From Chrysoperla carnea (taxonomy: Eukaryota; Arthropoda; Insecta; Neuroptera; Chrysopidae), in assembly GCF_905475395.1 (NCBI RefSeq), contig NC_058342.1, positions 32,012,140-32,076,139 on the forward strand: a stretch of 64,000 nt of DNA. Direction: 5' to 3'. The notes below the pieces were generated by a model that had not been told where the DNA came from, searched no databases, and saw only the letters and a program-made list of their open reading frames with translations. Below, piece by piece: positions 26,301-36,878 of the stretch (positions within the stretch are counted from its first letter, which is position 1; each line of letters begins with the position of its first letter). A program made the position numbers and the translations under genes.

Positions 26301-29300
26301 GCTATTTATTTGTATTATTTATTATTTATGAATTTAATAAGTTAATTTTAGTTAAGATATCAAAAATAAATAATTTATTAAATTTATCAAATCAAATAAA
26401 TAAAAACTTTACAGTTTACTTCATACTTGAATACAAAAATCTTTTAAGATTAGTACGGCGGCTAGCGACCAACGGCACACCACACATTGCTTGCATCAGT
26501 TGTCAAATAATATTCCGATTTACGCAATTCTAATTATTTAACCCGCCAGCACTCGCGTGATGAAAATTTTGATCTGTATCGATGAGAAAGTTTAAAAATG
26601 GTACCTAGAAAATTTAAGGTTTCATTCCTTCACCCCCACCCACCCCAACTTTAAAATTTCAAATGGTATTTAATACTTTGTGATACCTCATTTGAAAGGG
26701 CATAGAACCACGGGAAAAAATTAAATCGATAGATTGGTTCTTAAAATAGACTACTCAGAACTTTGAATTCATAGCCTCAAGCTCTGTGTAGTCTATCTTA
26801 AGAACCAATCGATCGATTTCATTTTTTTTTATCATGGATAAAGTTTTATGCACTTTTTAGACCCAGTTACGAAATCATAATGAACTTATGTGGAAAAAGA
26901 TACACGAAATATGAACCTTGGCCGCCGTACTAAATTAAATTAAGCAATACTAATACTGACTTAAGTAATAATATTAATTTAGAATAAGTTTGTATTTGTG
27001 TTACTTTATACTATCAGTATGAACAACTTGACAAAACTGATAACAGCTGATAACACCATTTTTTATTTATTTGTTCACACATACTGATACAGGCCTATTA
27101 GCATAGACCTACAATGATCTAATTCTAACCAGACCACCCAAATTATCTTAAAAGATCTCAATATTCCTGTTTTATTATCCTATCATTATTTTTATACCCT
27201 GTATACCAAGGTATACTAAGTTTAGTCTCAAGTTTATAACGCTTAAAAATATTGATGCCATCAAAAAAATTTTGGTATAGTATGTCCATAAAATCAGTCT
27301 ATTTCCGGTTGTCTGTCTGTCCGTCTGCCCGTTCGTGGACTCGATAACTCAAAAACGAAATTTTTATAGCGTGCTAAGGACTTAAAAAGTAAATTTAAGT
27401 TCGTAAATGAGCAACATACGTCAAGGTCTTGAGTTCATAGCACCCATTTTCTAAACCGTTAGAGATAGAACAAAAGTATAAATGTAAAAAATGTATCCAG
27501 GATAACCAACCTAAGCAATTTAACTGTATCTTGAATTTAGACACCTATACAGTTTTAGAATACAGTCTTTAACCTACTCATAACGACACTGCTCCCGAAA
27601 ACTAACATAACCCATATGTTTCGGGGAGTTGATAAAAATAACACAATCAGCATGATCTGAAGTACACTGGAGAGAAGGGAAACGAGAACTCTCTGGTATA
27701 GGAACAGTCTTTCCAAATATCATCTTTCTCAGCCTATGATTACCGTAATAACTCAAATAAAGGCTAGATTACCAAATCTAGATCATTTAACTATTTACAA
27801 GGATAGTTGTGGGTCTTTTGAGTGAATATTGATCCCAGATTATTCAACTCTTGTATGGAGTATGATGAAACCCCAATACGTGTCATTTGCACCTGGGTTT
27901 GAAACTTTGGACTTATTCATCTTGGAAGAAGCCACGATAAAAAATGCTGTTGGCTTTCTGCTCCAAATATAGCCTCGATATCAAGGATAAATTACTTTTA
28001 GGAGGGCACAGATAATTCTAAGAATTTTAGATCGTTTTTTTTTACTGAATTTTGGAAAGACCCCAAACAATATTTTTCTAAGAGTTCATACATGGATCTC
28101 AAAATTTGTATAAATTATGAAAAGTTGATTTCAAGATTTAGTTTTTCTTTCAAAATTTATAATTAAAAATGACTTACCACTTCGGCAATACGATGATAGG
28201 GTTCACCTTCTAAATAACTTCGTTCGGGTGGACAATTTGTGACAAAACCATTTTGTGGTTCCACCCATACTTCAGTAACCATTTGAAGTTCTTCAATTGA
28301 TTCACTTTCGTATTCCGTGGTTTCTTCATCCGAATCACTGCAACAAGAAAGAAAAAAGTTGTAATTAATAGAAAAATTCAATCGCGTCAAATTTATGGAG
28401 CAAAAAGAGATTGAACTTACCTAATTAATTCGTACATTTGATCAATTTTCTTGCAGACAGCATTGTGAGGGGGGAACATAACATATTGTATAATACATCG
28501 TCCTAATTTTTCACCATTCTCGGAATTATTGTCATCAAAGGAACGCATCTCAACTTCTAGAACCATATTTATGATTCCAGATTGACTGTGCGCAAAACTG
28601 AAACCTTCTTTTAAACGCATTCTGTAACAAAGAAACGGACACAATTATTTTAAGCCTTCTCCCCGACACTTCGAAAATTCAGGCAAGTATTTTCTTTCAC
28701 AATTTGGTATATTTCCAAGAGTCAATATGCTCTTGGAAGAGTTTATATGGATTTCCCAGAGTCAATATGGTCAATATGCTCTTGATCAATATACGACGGT
28801 TTTTCAACCAAAAATCTTGGCCATGCTTAGAGTAGCCCAGGCTGCTCCAAAAATTTTCCTGTAAAATTTAAAATCTCCTTCGCTTTGTAAGGTTTTCTAA
28901 AAAAAATGTGATTTAAAACTTACTTTGTAATTGTATTTAATATTTTGGCAACAGCTACATGCGACAATTGTGGATTTGTTGGATATGAGACGCCCCAAAC
29001 CCAACGTCGATGATGTAAATAACGCGACAATGTTGTCAACAATGCAGCTGTTGTCGGGGCACTTTGTGAGTTACTTCCATGAACACTTGATGGTCGTGGA
29101 GTGTTTGATTGTGATTGCGAATTGGAGTGACGTCGAATATGATTCGGATGCGGTAAATATGCATACGGATCAAAGGTTGGTTGAGTGCCATCTGGAAACA
29201 CCACCGTTGTTAAATCGAGCGGCATTTTCTCATACCTAAAACAATTTTCGTTAACTCTTGTGTCGATTAGATCAAAAGAAAATTGAATATCATACCTGAT

Positions 29301-32300
29301 TAAAATTTTTTCCAATGGTTTTAATAGAATGGTACAGCAAGTACTTTCCTTCGATTTGGAGGGTGACTTATCGTTATCTTGTAAGGAAGCATTCGCTCGA
29401 ACCGAATATGTTAATTGACGTAGCTCACTTTTTAAATCATCACAAACCTAACAAATAAACAATAAATTATTTAAATACCCTTCATTTACTGAGATTCATG
29501 TATTCTTTTCAAAATATGCTTTATTTCGAAAAATTTGTCTGATATCGTTCTAAAGTGGCCTTATTTTAAAAACTATGCTTCCAATAATCGAATGAACATG
29601 GTTTTTGTAGTTTTTGGGTCAAAATTACCTTACATACCAAGTTTTAACGAAATCCGAAACAAACAAAATTTTCTAGTTTTTTCGATTTTTCTGAAGGGGT
29701 ACCCCTTAAGAAATTTGCAAAAATGCGAGACAAATTTTATGTTTCCGATTTCGATAAAAACATAAATATAAGATAATTTTGACCCAAAAAACACAAAAAT
29801 TGCATTCATTCCACGATCGGATTAATTATTTTCAAAATATGCCTTTTCGAATCCAATTATTTTCTGAAATCGATTCGAATTGAGGATATCTCAAAAAATA
29901 TGTATCTAATGACGGAAATGACATGATTTTCGCATTTTTTGGGTCAAAATTACCTTTTAAACCAAGTTTTATCGAAATCGGAAACAAACAAAATTTTCTG
30001 ATTTTTTCGATTTTTCTTAAGGGGTACCCCTTTAGAAATTTGCAAAAATTCGAAACAAATTTGATGTTTCCGATTTCGATAAAAATACGTATATAAGGTA
30101 ATTTTGACCCGAAAAATTCAAAAATCGCATTCATTCCACGATTGGATGAATTATTTTCAAAATATGACTTTTTCGATTACAATAATTTTCTGGAATCGAT
30201 TCGAATTGGAGTTATCTCGAAAAATAACCATCTAATGACGGAAATGACATGAATTTTGAATTTTTTGGGTCAAAATTATCTTATATTACAAGTTTTATCG
30301 AAATCCGAAACAAACAAAATTTTCTAATTTTTTCGATTTTTCTGAAGGGGTACCCCTTAAGAAATTTGCAAAAATTCGAGACAAATTTTATGTTTCCGAT
30401 TTCGATAAAAAGAAGTAAATAAGGTAATTTTGATCCGAAAAATACAAAAATCGCATTCATTCCACAGTTGGATGAATTATTTTCAAAATATGCCATTTTC
30501 GAATACAATTATTTTTTGGAATCGATTCGAATTGGGGCTATCTCGAAAACTATGTATCTAATCATGGAAAAGAAGCTATTTTTCTTCTTGTTGAATATCT
30601 TAAATATGAAAAGTAAAATAATTTTTACCTGATTTCGAACTTGGCCAGGTGTTCCAGTGATAAAGGCAAGAATAAGTACAGGACACGGTAGTTTCGATGT
30701 AATTCGAATTACACAAAACCATGAAGGAGTTTTTTCATCGCCTCGGTATAAAAATTTTACGTAAATTTGATTATCGATTAATACAAATGATGCCCAACCG
30801 GACAGCGTATCGTATAAGGCAGCTACGGCTTGTCGACATTGAACCATCTGCAATCCAAAAAAGCAACAAATAAGAGTAAATAATAATAAATAAATTTTCG
30901 GTTCTAACACAAATCAATGACTTCCAGCCAGAGGGCCTTGAGAATATTATCAACCCCTCCCCCAGACATGTGTATTTTGTTCTAACCCAACCGGCCTCGA
31001 AGGTTAATAACTTCGTTAGTTGTGTCTGTTCGAAGACAGATACCTTTGAAAGGTCAATAACCTTGACAGTTGTGTTTTTTCTAAGATAAACGTCCTTGAA
31101 AATCGATAAGCTGAATAATTTGCAAACAAAATAAATTTTGGAAGTAAGAGTGCGAATAATTCAGCCAAAGTAAAAATCCCAAAAGAAATAAATTGAAATT
31201 CTTTCGACTTACAGTAAATCGTCCAGAAGAGTTGGCTAAATGCAGATGAGCGGGTAATGGTTGATCATGATGTAAAATAACACAAATTCGATGTATATGA
31301 AACCATTTTCGCCAATGTGTATTTTCTAGTTGGCATATCGGTTGCCAAATCGAACTAAATTTTGGAAATGCAATATCGCTAGAACAGAAAAACAAGAAAC
31401 GTCAAAACACACAAATTTTTTGTCGAGTTAATGGTTATGGTAGTGGCTTACTTAGCGGCAAACAATCGTTTCGTTGTTTCAATAGTAACGTTCGGTAAAA
31501 CGGTAAAAACAGGCATACCATTTCGTACACTTTCCGGTAATATAAACCATATGTTCGATGTTGTGAACGAATTAAAATGTTGGGCCATTGGTGTATCCGC
31601 TGTTGTTAATTGACTAATTGCTGACCAAAATCGTTCAACGACCGCTTGACGATATGCCGATTTTAATTGTTTCTTGATTGGACATGTGGTGTCATGTAAA
31701 CTTTCGTAGGGTGCTTTGATGCTGACTTGAAAATTGACTAGAGTTTGAATTGAGGGCCATTGTGTGGTTAATGTGTATATTAGATATGTATGCGTTTTCC
31801 AAGGAAGACTCAACGATATCTCCAGTCTATTATTCTCGTAGAAAATACTCTAAAACAAAATCAATAAATCAATAACATACTTAAGGTGTTTGTTTCCCTA
31901 CAGTATTGTTAAAAAGTTTTGGTTTATTGCATGGTATATACATATAAACTAAATACATGCTTTGTAGTCAAGTAATTAGTTATTTTTAGCTTTACAATAC
32001 CACGCAACTACAAAAATACATAATATATTGTGTGCAAGTGATGCTTATAAATTTGATAATATTGATATCACTCTTCAATCATCAATAAAATAACTATAGT
32101 CGTTCATCAAATGATAGATCTTGGATGAACTCATAATTAAATTAAAATTTTGTTTTGATATCATAACAACCTTATATTTTTATGGTATTATTATAAGCTA
32201 CAAGATTGTCTAAATATTTTAGATAGTTTTTTATCACACTCTCTAGATTTTTTGATTGAAATATCCAATTGAAAAGGATAACCTATATGATTGATCATTT

Positions 32301-35300
32301 TTGCATCCAACTTTGAACGATAAAAAAATTAATAAAAAGCCCGATGACCTAGGAATTTTTGTGATTTTAGGAAACTTTGTTAATCAAATAAAAAAACAAT
32401 TGAATTTGGCTTACATCTAAAATATATCCCTCTCTAAGTCTTCTACTAAGCATAACTATTAAAGAAGCGTTTAATTTATCCTCCGCTTGTTTCTTTTTCA
32501 ATAAAACAGGTACTTTAGTGCCATGGAAAATAGTATTACTGAAACACAAATCAAACATTAAATTATTTGTTACATTCTGATCTTGATGCAAGCAAGCTTA
32601 AAAGCATTCAAACACAGGACTGTCCTTTTCTATTTTCATCATCGATAATAATTTTCTGAAGAAAAATGACAACTTGTACATATCTCTCTGAATAATAAAT
32701 ATTTTAATAGATAATTCACACTGATGAAATCTAATTCTACCAGACCTGTGTTTAAAAGCTTCCGAACAAGAAACTTACGTTGTAGACCATTCGCCATAAT
32801 TATAATCAACGTTATTTGTAATTTTATTAAAAACTACACTGTTATAAGTCCATAAAAAAATTTGTTTGTTCCATATCGAATTCGATGCTAATGCTATATT
32901 TCCCTAAAAAAATTAAAAAATACATTTCATGATGGGTTTAAAATCTAAAATAGCCCAGCCTAATTAGGGATTCATCTCAAAATGGGAAATACTAAGCTGA
33001 ATTTTCGTATATAGCTTCATTTTTGCATTCGAAAGTCTCATTAATTCTCATGCCTACGTCGTAAATTATTCAAGGTCAATTTTATTAGAAACATTTTTTC
33101 CTGCCCTCAACCGTTTTTGAGATAGAGGGCGGGGAGCACCATATCTGAATGTGACTCACTTTCTGACTGATCTATACAAATTCTAAGGAACTTCTAGACA
33201 TGCTAGAAATAACGCGGTTTTCGGCAACTTTAAACGAATATTCAGCTTGTTATCACTCATTCCAAGATTGACCCCATTTTTATGCTAGTGACTAGTCTAA
33301 GAACCGGAACTATAAACAAAAATGGTTACTTACATTATTATAATAGTTTTCTGCATAAAAACCAAGTGTTGCTTTCGAAATAAAGTGTAAAATATCTCGA
33401 TAAGCGACATACCCAAAATTACAATGGGGATGAAAGGACGAACCAATCATTAAAAATGAGACAGCTGTGCTATCATAATGTAATTGCTGTAAGAGAGATT
33501 CTAAAATATTTACATCCGGCATACAAATCACTCCGTCAGTAACCACAATTATATCTAAAAATCAAAAACAAAACTCATTTTAATTGGAAGGTAATCTGAA
33601 TAATTTTAAGGAATCGAGTTAATAGAACAAAGATCGATACTTTCTAGAAATATCTCACATGTTCACAAGGGAGTCTCAAAGGCCTAAGGTTAGGTTAGGT
33701 TTTAAGTGGCTGTCCTGTTGTGGGACGCACTTAGACCATAGGGTAAGCCCATCTTGATTACTGGGTTCTTTACGCAGGATATGCAACAGGCCAAACTGTG
33801 TATAACCACAGCTAGGCCATTCGACTGTACTTACTAGAGCACAGTTGAGAACAGTGGTGGGACTCTTGACAGGACACTCGATTGAACTATCACCTTCACA
33901 ATATGGGGATCTCTAATGATCCCACTTGTAGACCGTGTATGGAGAATGACGAAACTTCCATGTATGTTATTTGCACCTGCAGAAATCTACAGGACGTCAA
34001 ATTCAGAATGTTCGGGTCCGAAACCTTGGATCTATCTTTCCTGGGAGATCTCTACGGAGAAGCTGTGGACTTTCTGTGTGGCGTCTGTCCCCGACAAAAT
34101 CTTTTAGCTACAGAAACAATATTTTGCTCGAGTTACAGAGTTTAAATCATTAAATATATCGCATATTTGGGCGTTCAGCGATTTTAACTTAAGGAGGTTC
34201 GAATTATGGCGATTCTACTGTAATTGAGTGATTTTGAATACGATTGTGATACTTACTGCCTAAACTAAACTCCGGTAAAAGTGATAAAGCCAGCATTGAA
34301 TATCGTAACATATTAATAAAACTAGCATCCGGTGAGACCATTGGTATGTTCGGTGGTTTCATAGCACCATCCTCCTCAAACAATGCACCCATCAATTGTT
34401 CATTTTCAATTTGTTGCGCTTCAATTTGCTCATGCGCCAACGTTGTTACTTTTGATATTTTCAATTCAAGCACACGTAATTGTTGTTCGATTGTTTGTAG
34501 GATTGTTGAAATATTTTTCGATGATAAACGTACACCTTTGATTAGAACTTGTTGCGCAGGCGTTGTAAAAAATGGCGTATGTGCTATTATTGTTATGTAC
34601 AAATGTGGCTTTATTTCAATGCAACTTCCTGGTATTATAATCTAAAATCAATTTTAAATCTCTTATTGTACAGTTTAATCTACAGGGTGTCCAAGTAAAA
34701 CCAGTAAATAAGTAGAAAATAAAGAGAAATCTATCTTACCGGTTCAACAATTTGAAGTAAGGCATGTTTAAATGAATCAACCATTTGATCGAGAAGGAGT
34801 AAACCACGTTGGATATCAACAACCGACTGGGATGGACTCATATCCAAACAGATGGTTAATTTATAACGATGCGCTATAAACCAGGCTTTAGTTTGTGTGG
34901 TTATTTTATAACGAAACAAGTGATTGGATTCAGGACTCCAATAGACGGGTGTTGGTTCGACTGGCACCACCGATAACAATTCCAAATCATTTTTCGAATC
35001 CAGCCAATTCCATTCATCGTTTAATTTTGGTAAATCAACAATATGTCCTAAATGATTGATTAGCCATAATAATCGTGTCGCTCTGGATACTGGTACATCT
35101 TTTTTCATTAATAGGTACACAGCATCCGCTTCCAATATTTCTGGATTCTCATTATCCGTCAAAATACTGTCATCATCTGTATAACATAAAATAATTTATT
35201 GCTTAATTAGTCAATTACTAAAATACAGAAAGAATACTGATAAGTGAGGTACCGCAAATGAGTCCCTAGCACCTAGACCTCCACGTTTTCGAGTTTTAAG

Positions 35301-36878
35301 AGATTTACTTTCTTTTTAACGTCATATCTTGAAAACGGTAGAGGTAAGGAAAAAATGACAAGACAAAAAAGTTGCTTAGAATAGTCCAAAATAAAAAATT
35401 CAACCGTTATTAATTCAAATATATTCGATTACAATCATACGTTAATCGTCCATTTTGTGTTGATGACAAAATTTTAGCTTAAAAATGCGAATTTTTTTTT
35501 CGAACGCTTATATATCGAAAACGGTGAAGTTTAGTAAAAATTTGCAAGAGTCGAAAAATGGTTAAAACCGTCCAAAATATAATATTTAATACGTTTCAAA
35601 TTAAAATTTTGAATAATTTTTATTTTCTCCTATAACGAGTTTTCTCGAATCTTATATCTCGAAAACGGTGAGGTTAGGTAAAAAATGTCAAAGTTCAAAA
35701 AATGTTTAGAATTGTCCAAAATATAAAACCCAATAGTTTTTTTTTTTTAATGTTGAATAAAGATAATGTGGTGTCCGAAAGTAGGGTGCTTCTGTCTCAA
35801 TTTATGGTCGAAAATCGAAAAAACACAAGTTCATATGATTATGATTTTGTTAAGTTTACCCAGACAAACATTTTTCATCGGCTCCCATAAAAATCTACTG
35901 GCAAGGAGTCGATTCCTGAGTCAGACTGTTTCTTTCGGTTTTATTTCCGTTACCCTTCTTGAGAACATTGGAAGTGGAGTAATCCGGAGGCGAAACAAAG
36001 TCACCCATAGGTGGAGAGCTACACAGTAACGATCAAATTGATCTCACGAAGTTCCCTGCTCTATTCATAGTCCAATAATCTTAGAAAATCAAGAAATAGT
36101 TTTATGCTTCTCTGTAAATGAGACTAAATTTCTCCGATATTTCCAGAATTTCCGAAAATTCTCTCTTAATCTAAAACTACACAGTGACGATCAAATTAAT
36201 CTCATGAACTTCCCTACTCTATTCATAGTCCAATAATCTTAGTTAGTCCAAGAAACTCAAGCAATATTTTTATAATTTTCTGTACCCTAGACTAAAATTA
36301 TTTGACATTTCCAAAAATTCATTAAGTTTTTATGGTAGTTCGCCACCCAGTGAAATAACGTTAAATTTTTTTCTCCTGCTATTTCTTTGAAAGTTGGTTA
36401 AGAGCCGAAAGTGATAGACCTTCAAGAAATTATTTGTTTATTTTGTAATAAATAATAAAAAAAGGGCGTACATGACCTTGATTGCGCTAACCGTTTCTGT
36501 TAAATGTTTTTGGAAGAGAAGAATAAAACTTTATTTCAAAATTTTGTGTTTCGGACACTTGAAACGTTCGGTCGAAAATATGCTATATTTAATAAATTTA
36601 GAATAATATTTTCGATTATTGAAAAAAAACTTCTTAAAATTTCTTTCAAGAGTATGCATTTATTTCCAATAAAATTTCATTCAAAATAAACACTCTCTTG
36701 GAAAAATATTCCCGCTAAAATTTATATTCAATCAACAATTTGTGACGTAATATTTAGAAAAATACAACAATCGAAATTGTCGAATAAATTTTACTTCGTT
36801 GTTTCGGCGGCAAACATAAATTATAATACAAAAATTGTACATACCATTATTTTTATATTCTATTTCAAAATCATCCAT
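5332..36878 (-). CDS. SZT2: SZT2 homologue, KICSTOR complex subunit (complete, 31 coding exons)
   Basis: Very large protein (3324 residues as assembled; from memory human SZT2 is about 3400). In the SZT2 family this is the scaffold of KICSTOR, which brings the Rag-GAP complex GATOR1 to the lysosome and so lets amino-acid or glucose shortage switch off mTORC1. Recognisable blocks, in order: the N-terminus with VYLLMKKDVPVSRATRLLW (exon 2); PGSCIEIKPHLYITI (exon 3); a vWA-like strand IIVVTDGVICMPD with a following CNFGYVAY (exon 4, about residue 286 on); QFILSFLDECDRIKVLMHVH across the exon 27/28 junction; PKQLYDYLLSHEKHYHMTTY (exon 29); RYFVSPDGNVQHYVVLHPRY (exon 30); and FINCIGFHVWVGMVT at the C-terminus. 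The start ATG (36876-36878) has an in-frame TGA two codons upstream. All 31 exons join in frame without a stop, so the gene looks functional despite repeat-filled introns. The C-terminus shows no SKL-type peroxisomal signal. Identification is by remembered similarity, not a search. Confidence 0.96.
7821..7933. mobile_element. Short foldback MITE in SZT2 intron 27
   Basis: About 113 bp, with 25-bp terminal inverted repeats at 7821-7845 and 7909-7933 differing at two positions (core ACTGCGCATCA / TGATGCGCAGT). Inside is a smaller hairpin-prone CAATCGATTG / CAATTG stretch. No coding capacity. It lies between exons 27 and 28 and leaves the splice sites untouched. Confidence 0.65.
11915..12080 (+). 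mobile_element. tRNA-derived SINE-like insertion in SZT2 intron 21
   Basis: GAGTGGTCTAAGGCG (within 11922-11945) matches the D-arm/A-box of Leu/Ser-type tRNAs. It is followed by a degenerate body and an AATAAATAAAG-like tail. 'GACTCCACCCACAT' near 12000 is complementary to 'ATGTGGGTGG' near 12073. No clean B box could be read, so the call is tentative. Confidence 0.35.
13041..13257. mobile_element. 217-bp MITE in SZT2 intron 19
   Basis: Terminal inverted repeats are TTAAGGGGTTATATCCA (13041-13057) and TGGACATAACCCCTTAA (13241-13257), with one mismatch. TTAA at both tips may be the target duplication. The same left end starts a longer element at 44281. It lies between exons 19 and 20 with no ORF. 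Confidence 0.65.
13745..13990 (-). mobile_element. Non-LTR retrotransposon C-terminal fragment in SZT2 intron 18
   Basis: On the minus strand the sequence reads EPDGEAVGFLCGALPRQNPL, clearly the same protein end as GEAVDFLCGVCPRQNLL at 33882-34145. It is only a fragment, in the same orientation as SZT2, between exons 18 and 19. Confidence 0.6.
14575..14910 (-). mobile_element. RNase H domain fragment of a non-LTR retrotransposon, SZT2 intron 16
   Basis: The minus strand around 14800-14880 reads NTIRLVWIPGHSRVKGKEAA, the W-x-P-G-H-x-x-x-x-G-x-E block typical of RNase H domains at the end of I/Jockey-like ORF2 proteins. Downstream the frame decays. GGTACCGC and TAGCACCTAGAC near 14592-14625 recur around 13762 and 35250, tying these pieces to one family. 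Same orientation as SZT2. Confidence 0.65.
14920..15575. repeat. Long palindromic foldback element (two units), SZT2 intron 16
   Basis: The left half (from GGTCTTCGTGTGGAATTTTG) and the right half (ending CCAAAATTCGACACGAA) are near-perfect inverted copies of about 300 bp. They meet at about 15236 around ATCGATA..TATCGAT. Each half carries an inner palindrome AAGGGGTACCCCTT (centres near 15091 and 15398). No ORF of note. If transcribed with SZT2, this segment would fold into a roughly 300-bp hairpin. Confidence 0.8.
16690..17660. repeat. Foldback array (three units), SZT2 intron 15
   Basis: Same family as 14920-15575. Two units point one way and the third is inverted, with GGGGTACCCC cores near 16868, 17176 and 17482 (spacing about 307). 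The outer ends again match as inverted copies (GGTCTTCGTGTGGAATTTTG to CCAAAATTCCACACGAAG). The short open frames here are by-products of repeat identity. Confidence 0.8.
18300..20305. repeat. 316-bp satellite array, about 6.3 copies, SZT2 intron 14
   Basis: The marker GCTCTATC recurs at 18311, 18627, 18943, 19259, 19575, 19892 and 20208, i.e. every 316 (once 317) bp. Copies 2 and 4 are identical over long stretches (CCAAGAATGG, TTGCTATAATATAT) while copy 3 matches copy 5, giving a 632-bp higher-order unit. Each monomer has the palindrome TGACGTCA within CTTCATGACGTCATCAAAATCC. A related single relic is at 47500-47960. Confidence 0.9.
20340..20470. repeat. Dispersed repeat end, copy 1
   Basis: AAGGTAGTACGAGCGC, then CTTATTTTCAACTTTGATGATGAATTTTGTT. 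Similar copies are at 24005-24130 in the same orientation and 38840-39030 inverted. Probably a MITE or the end of a larger element; no coding sequence. Confidence 0.55.
22480..23165. repeat. 71-bp minisatellite with GGTTAGGTTA motif, about 9.5 copies
   Basis: The unit (ACTAATTTGGTGTCAAAA.., CAGTTGTCAAAAGATC.., CCTAAGGTTAGGTTA) recurs with CAAAAG starts at 22561, 22632, 22702, 22773, 22844, 22915, 22986, 23057 and 23128. The period is almost exactly 71 bp, with a few percent divergence. It lies in SZT2 intron 13. The GGTTAGGTTA part resembles the insect telomere unit TTAGG but is one short piece of each monomer. Confidence 0.88.
24005..24130. repeat. Dispersed repeat end, copy 2
   Basis: AAGGTAGTACGAGCGC with the GATGATGAATTTTGTT block, as at 20340-20470. 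Confidence 0.55.
24889..25102. mobile_element. MITE with CGGAAAGTGTCAACTTT ends, copy 1
   Basis: The left end has CGGAAAGTGTCAACTTTCG; the right end is its inverted copy (AGTTGACACTTTCCG). Element about 214 bp without ORF. A second, more diverged copy is at 25884-26114. Confidence 0.65.
25645..25720 (+). tRNA. tRNA-like sequence, probably pseudogene or SINE head
   Basis: TTGGTAGAGTGCTGGACTTC, then TAATACATAGG and GGGTTCAAAGC, resembles a tRNA from D-arm to T-arm with an Arg-TCT-type anticodon loop (CTTCTAA). The acceptor stem does not close and the B box is imperfect, so a working tRNA is unlikely. Confidence 0.35.
25884..26114. mobile_element. MITE, copy 2, with about 45-bp inverted ends
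   Basis: The left end TTTTTTCTCCCTTCCGGGCG (about 25884) and the right end CGCCCGGAAGGGAGAAAAA (to 26114) pair over some 45 bp with several mismatches, through to CCCGCTG / CAGCGGG. Related to 24889-25102. A 112-residue open frame across it is only an effect of the repeat. Confidence 0.7.
26450..26934. mobile_element. About 485-bp MITE with TTAGTACGGCGGC ends and internal foldback
   Basis: Terminal inverted repeats are TTAGTACGGCGGCTA (from 26450) and TGGCCGCCGTACTAA (to 26934). Inside, 26723-26759 and 26783-26819 are inverted copies of each other (GATTGGTTCTTAAAATAGAC / GTCTATCTTAAGAACCAATC), so the centre forms its own hairpin. No ORF. Confidence 0.65.
27185..27490 (+). repeat. Dispersed repeat with CTGTCTGTCCGTCTG block, copy 1
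   Basis: Begins with ATACCCTGTATACCAAGGTA, then 'TAACGCTTAAAAATATTGATG', then GTCTGTCTGTCCGTCTG and 'CGATAACTCAAAAACGAAAT'. Inverted copies are at 42345-42715 and 48580-48960, flanking and inside the TNF gene locus. Family unknown; non-coding. Confidence 0.65.
27820..27970 (+). mobile_element. Non-LTR retrotransposon C-terminal fragment, antisense in SZT2 intron 13
   Basis: The plus strand reads NSCMEYDETPIRVICTW, a decayed version of CRPCMENDETSMYVICTC at 33882. A diverged GWxFLL-like piece follows (GCTGTTGGCTTTCTGCTCC). Non-functional. Confidence 0.5.
29565..30505. repeat. Foldback/tandem array, three 325-bp units, SZT2 intron 9
   Basis: GGGGTACCCC cores at 29696-29705, 30021-30030 and 30347-30356 give a 325-bp period. 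Each unit is a rough palindrome from GGGTCAAAATTA to TAATTTTGACCC, related to but diverged from the introns 15 and 16 family. It fills nearly all of the intron between exons 9 and 10. Confidence 0.82.
31905..32395. repeat. Dispersed element (ACAAGATTGTCTAAATATTT family), copy 1
   Basis: About 490 bp in SZT2 intron 6. It matches 41130-41730 in inverted orientation and 48955-49376 in the same orientation, through 'ATCACTCTTCAATCATCAAT', 'ACAAGATTGTCTAAATATTT' and 'AAAGCCCGATGACCTA'. No ORF longer than chance. Confidence 0.75.
33687..34150 (+). mobile_element. Non-LTR retrotransposon 3' remnant, antisense in SZT2 intron 3
   Basis: Starts with AAGGTTAGGTTAGGTT and GTGGCTGTCC. Then comes an 87-residue open stretch at 33882-34145 with CRPCMENDETSMYVICTC and GEAVDFLCGVCPRQN. 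This C-x2-C-x(n)-C-x-C pattern after RNase H is characteristic of I/Jockey-like ORF2 ends. It is the best-preserved copy in the window, but no RT domain is present. Confidence 0.65.
35177..36844 (-). other. SZT2 intron 1 with two diverged tandem repeats
   Basis: 35320-35720 holds three diverged copies of a segment with TATATCTCGAAAACGGTGAG and 'GTCCAAAATAT'. 36015-36300 holds two copies, 158 bp apart, of 'CGATCAAATT..CTATTCATAGTCCAATAATC'. A GGTACCGC/TAGCACCTAGAC retroelement scrap is at about 35249-35280. No exon seen. Confidence 0.6.

Larger units (their letters stand above)
21368..28177 (-). other. SZT2 intron 13 (6.8 kb)
   Basis: No exon seen. Contents: AT-rich sequence, the 71-bp minisatellite (22480-23165), dispersed repeats (24005-24130, 27185-27490), three MITEs (24889-25102, 25884-26114, 26450-26934), a tRNA-like sequence (25645-25720) and a non-LTR fragment (27820-27970). 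Exons 13 and 14 join in phase 0 across it. Confidence 0.75.
5332..36878 (-). other. SZT2: SZT2 exon map (31 coding exons)
   Basis: Coding exons in transcript order: 36845-36878, 34740-35176, 34257-34641, 33334-33553, 32779-32903, 32415-32538, 31452-31849, 31213-31378, 30629-30847, 29296-29457, 28924-29235, 28421-28621, 28178-28337, 21159-21367, 17781-18091, 15988-16401, 14296-14474, 14012-14218, 13269-13711, 12418-12980, 12178-12301, 11615-11856, 10793-11517, 9502-10662, 9067-9231, 8755-9007, 8064-8650, 7411-7633, 6701-7349, 5941-6385, 5332-5463. Each boundary was placed on a GT donor and AG acceptor read directly, and every junction codon is consistent. Most donors are GTAAG-like. The weak ones are exon 14 (GTAATT) and exon 16 (GTTTGT). 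Most introns are short; the large ones are intron 13 (6.8 kb), intron 14 (3.1 kb), intron 1, and introns 15, 16, 9 and 4 (each about 0.7-1.7 kb). UTR exons could not be defined. Confidence 0.9.

Noticed and set aside
29535..30508. Several open frames with a shared 'FFGSKLPY..FIEIG' peptide (also at 16566-17591)
   Set aside because: They occur on both strands of the same foldback repeat. The shared peptide follows from DNA identity of the units, not from a coding gene.
33882..34145. Three overlapping plus-strand frames as a host zinc-knuckle gene
   Set aside because: Matches the Cys-rich end of non-LTR ORF2 and recurs broken at 2430 and 27850; retroelement debris.
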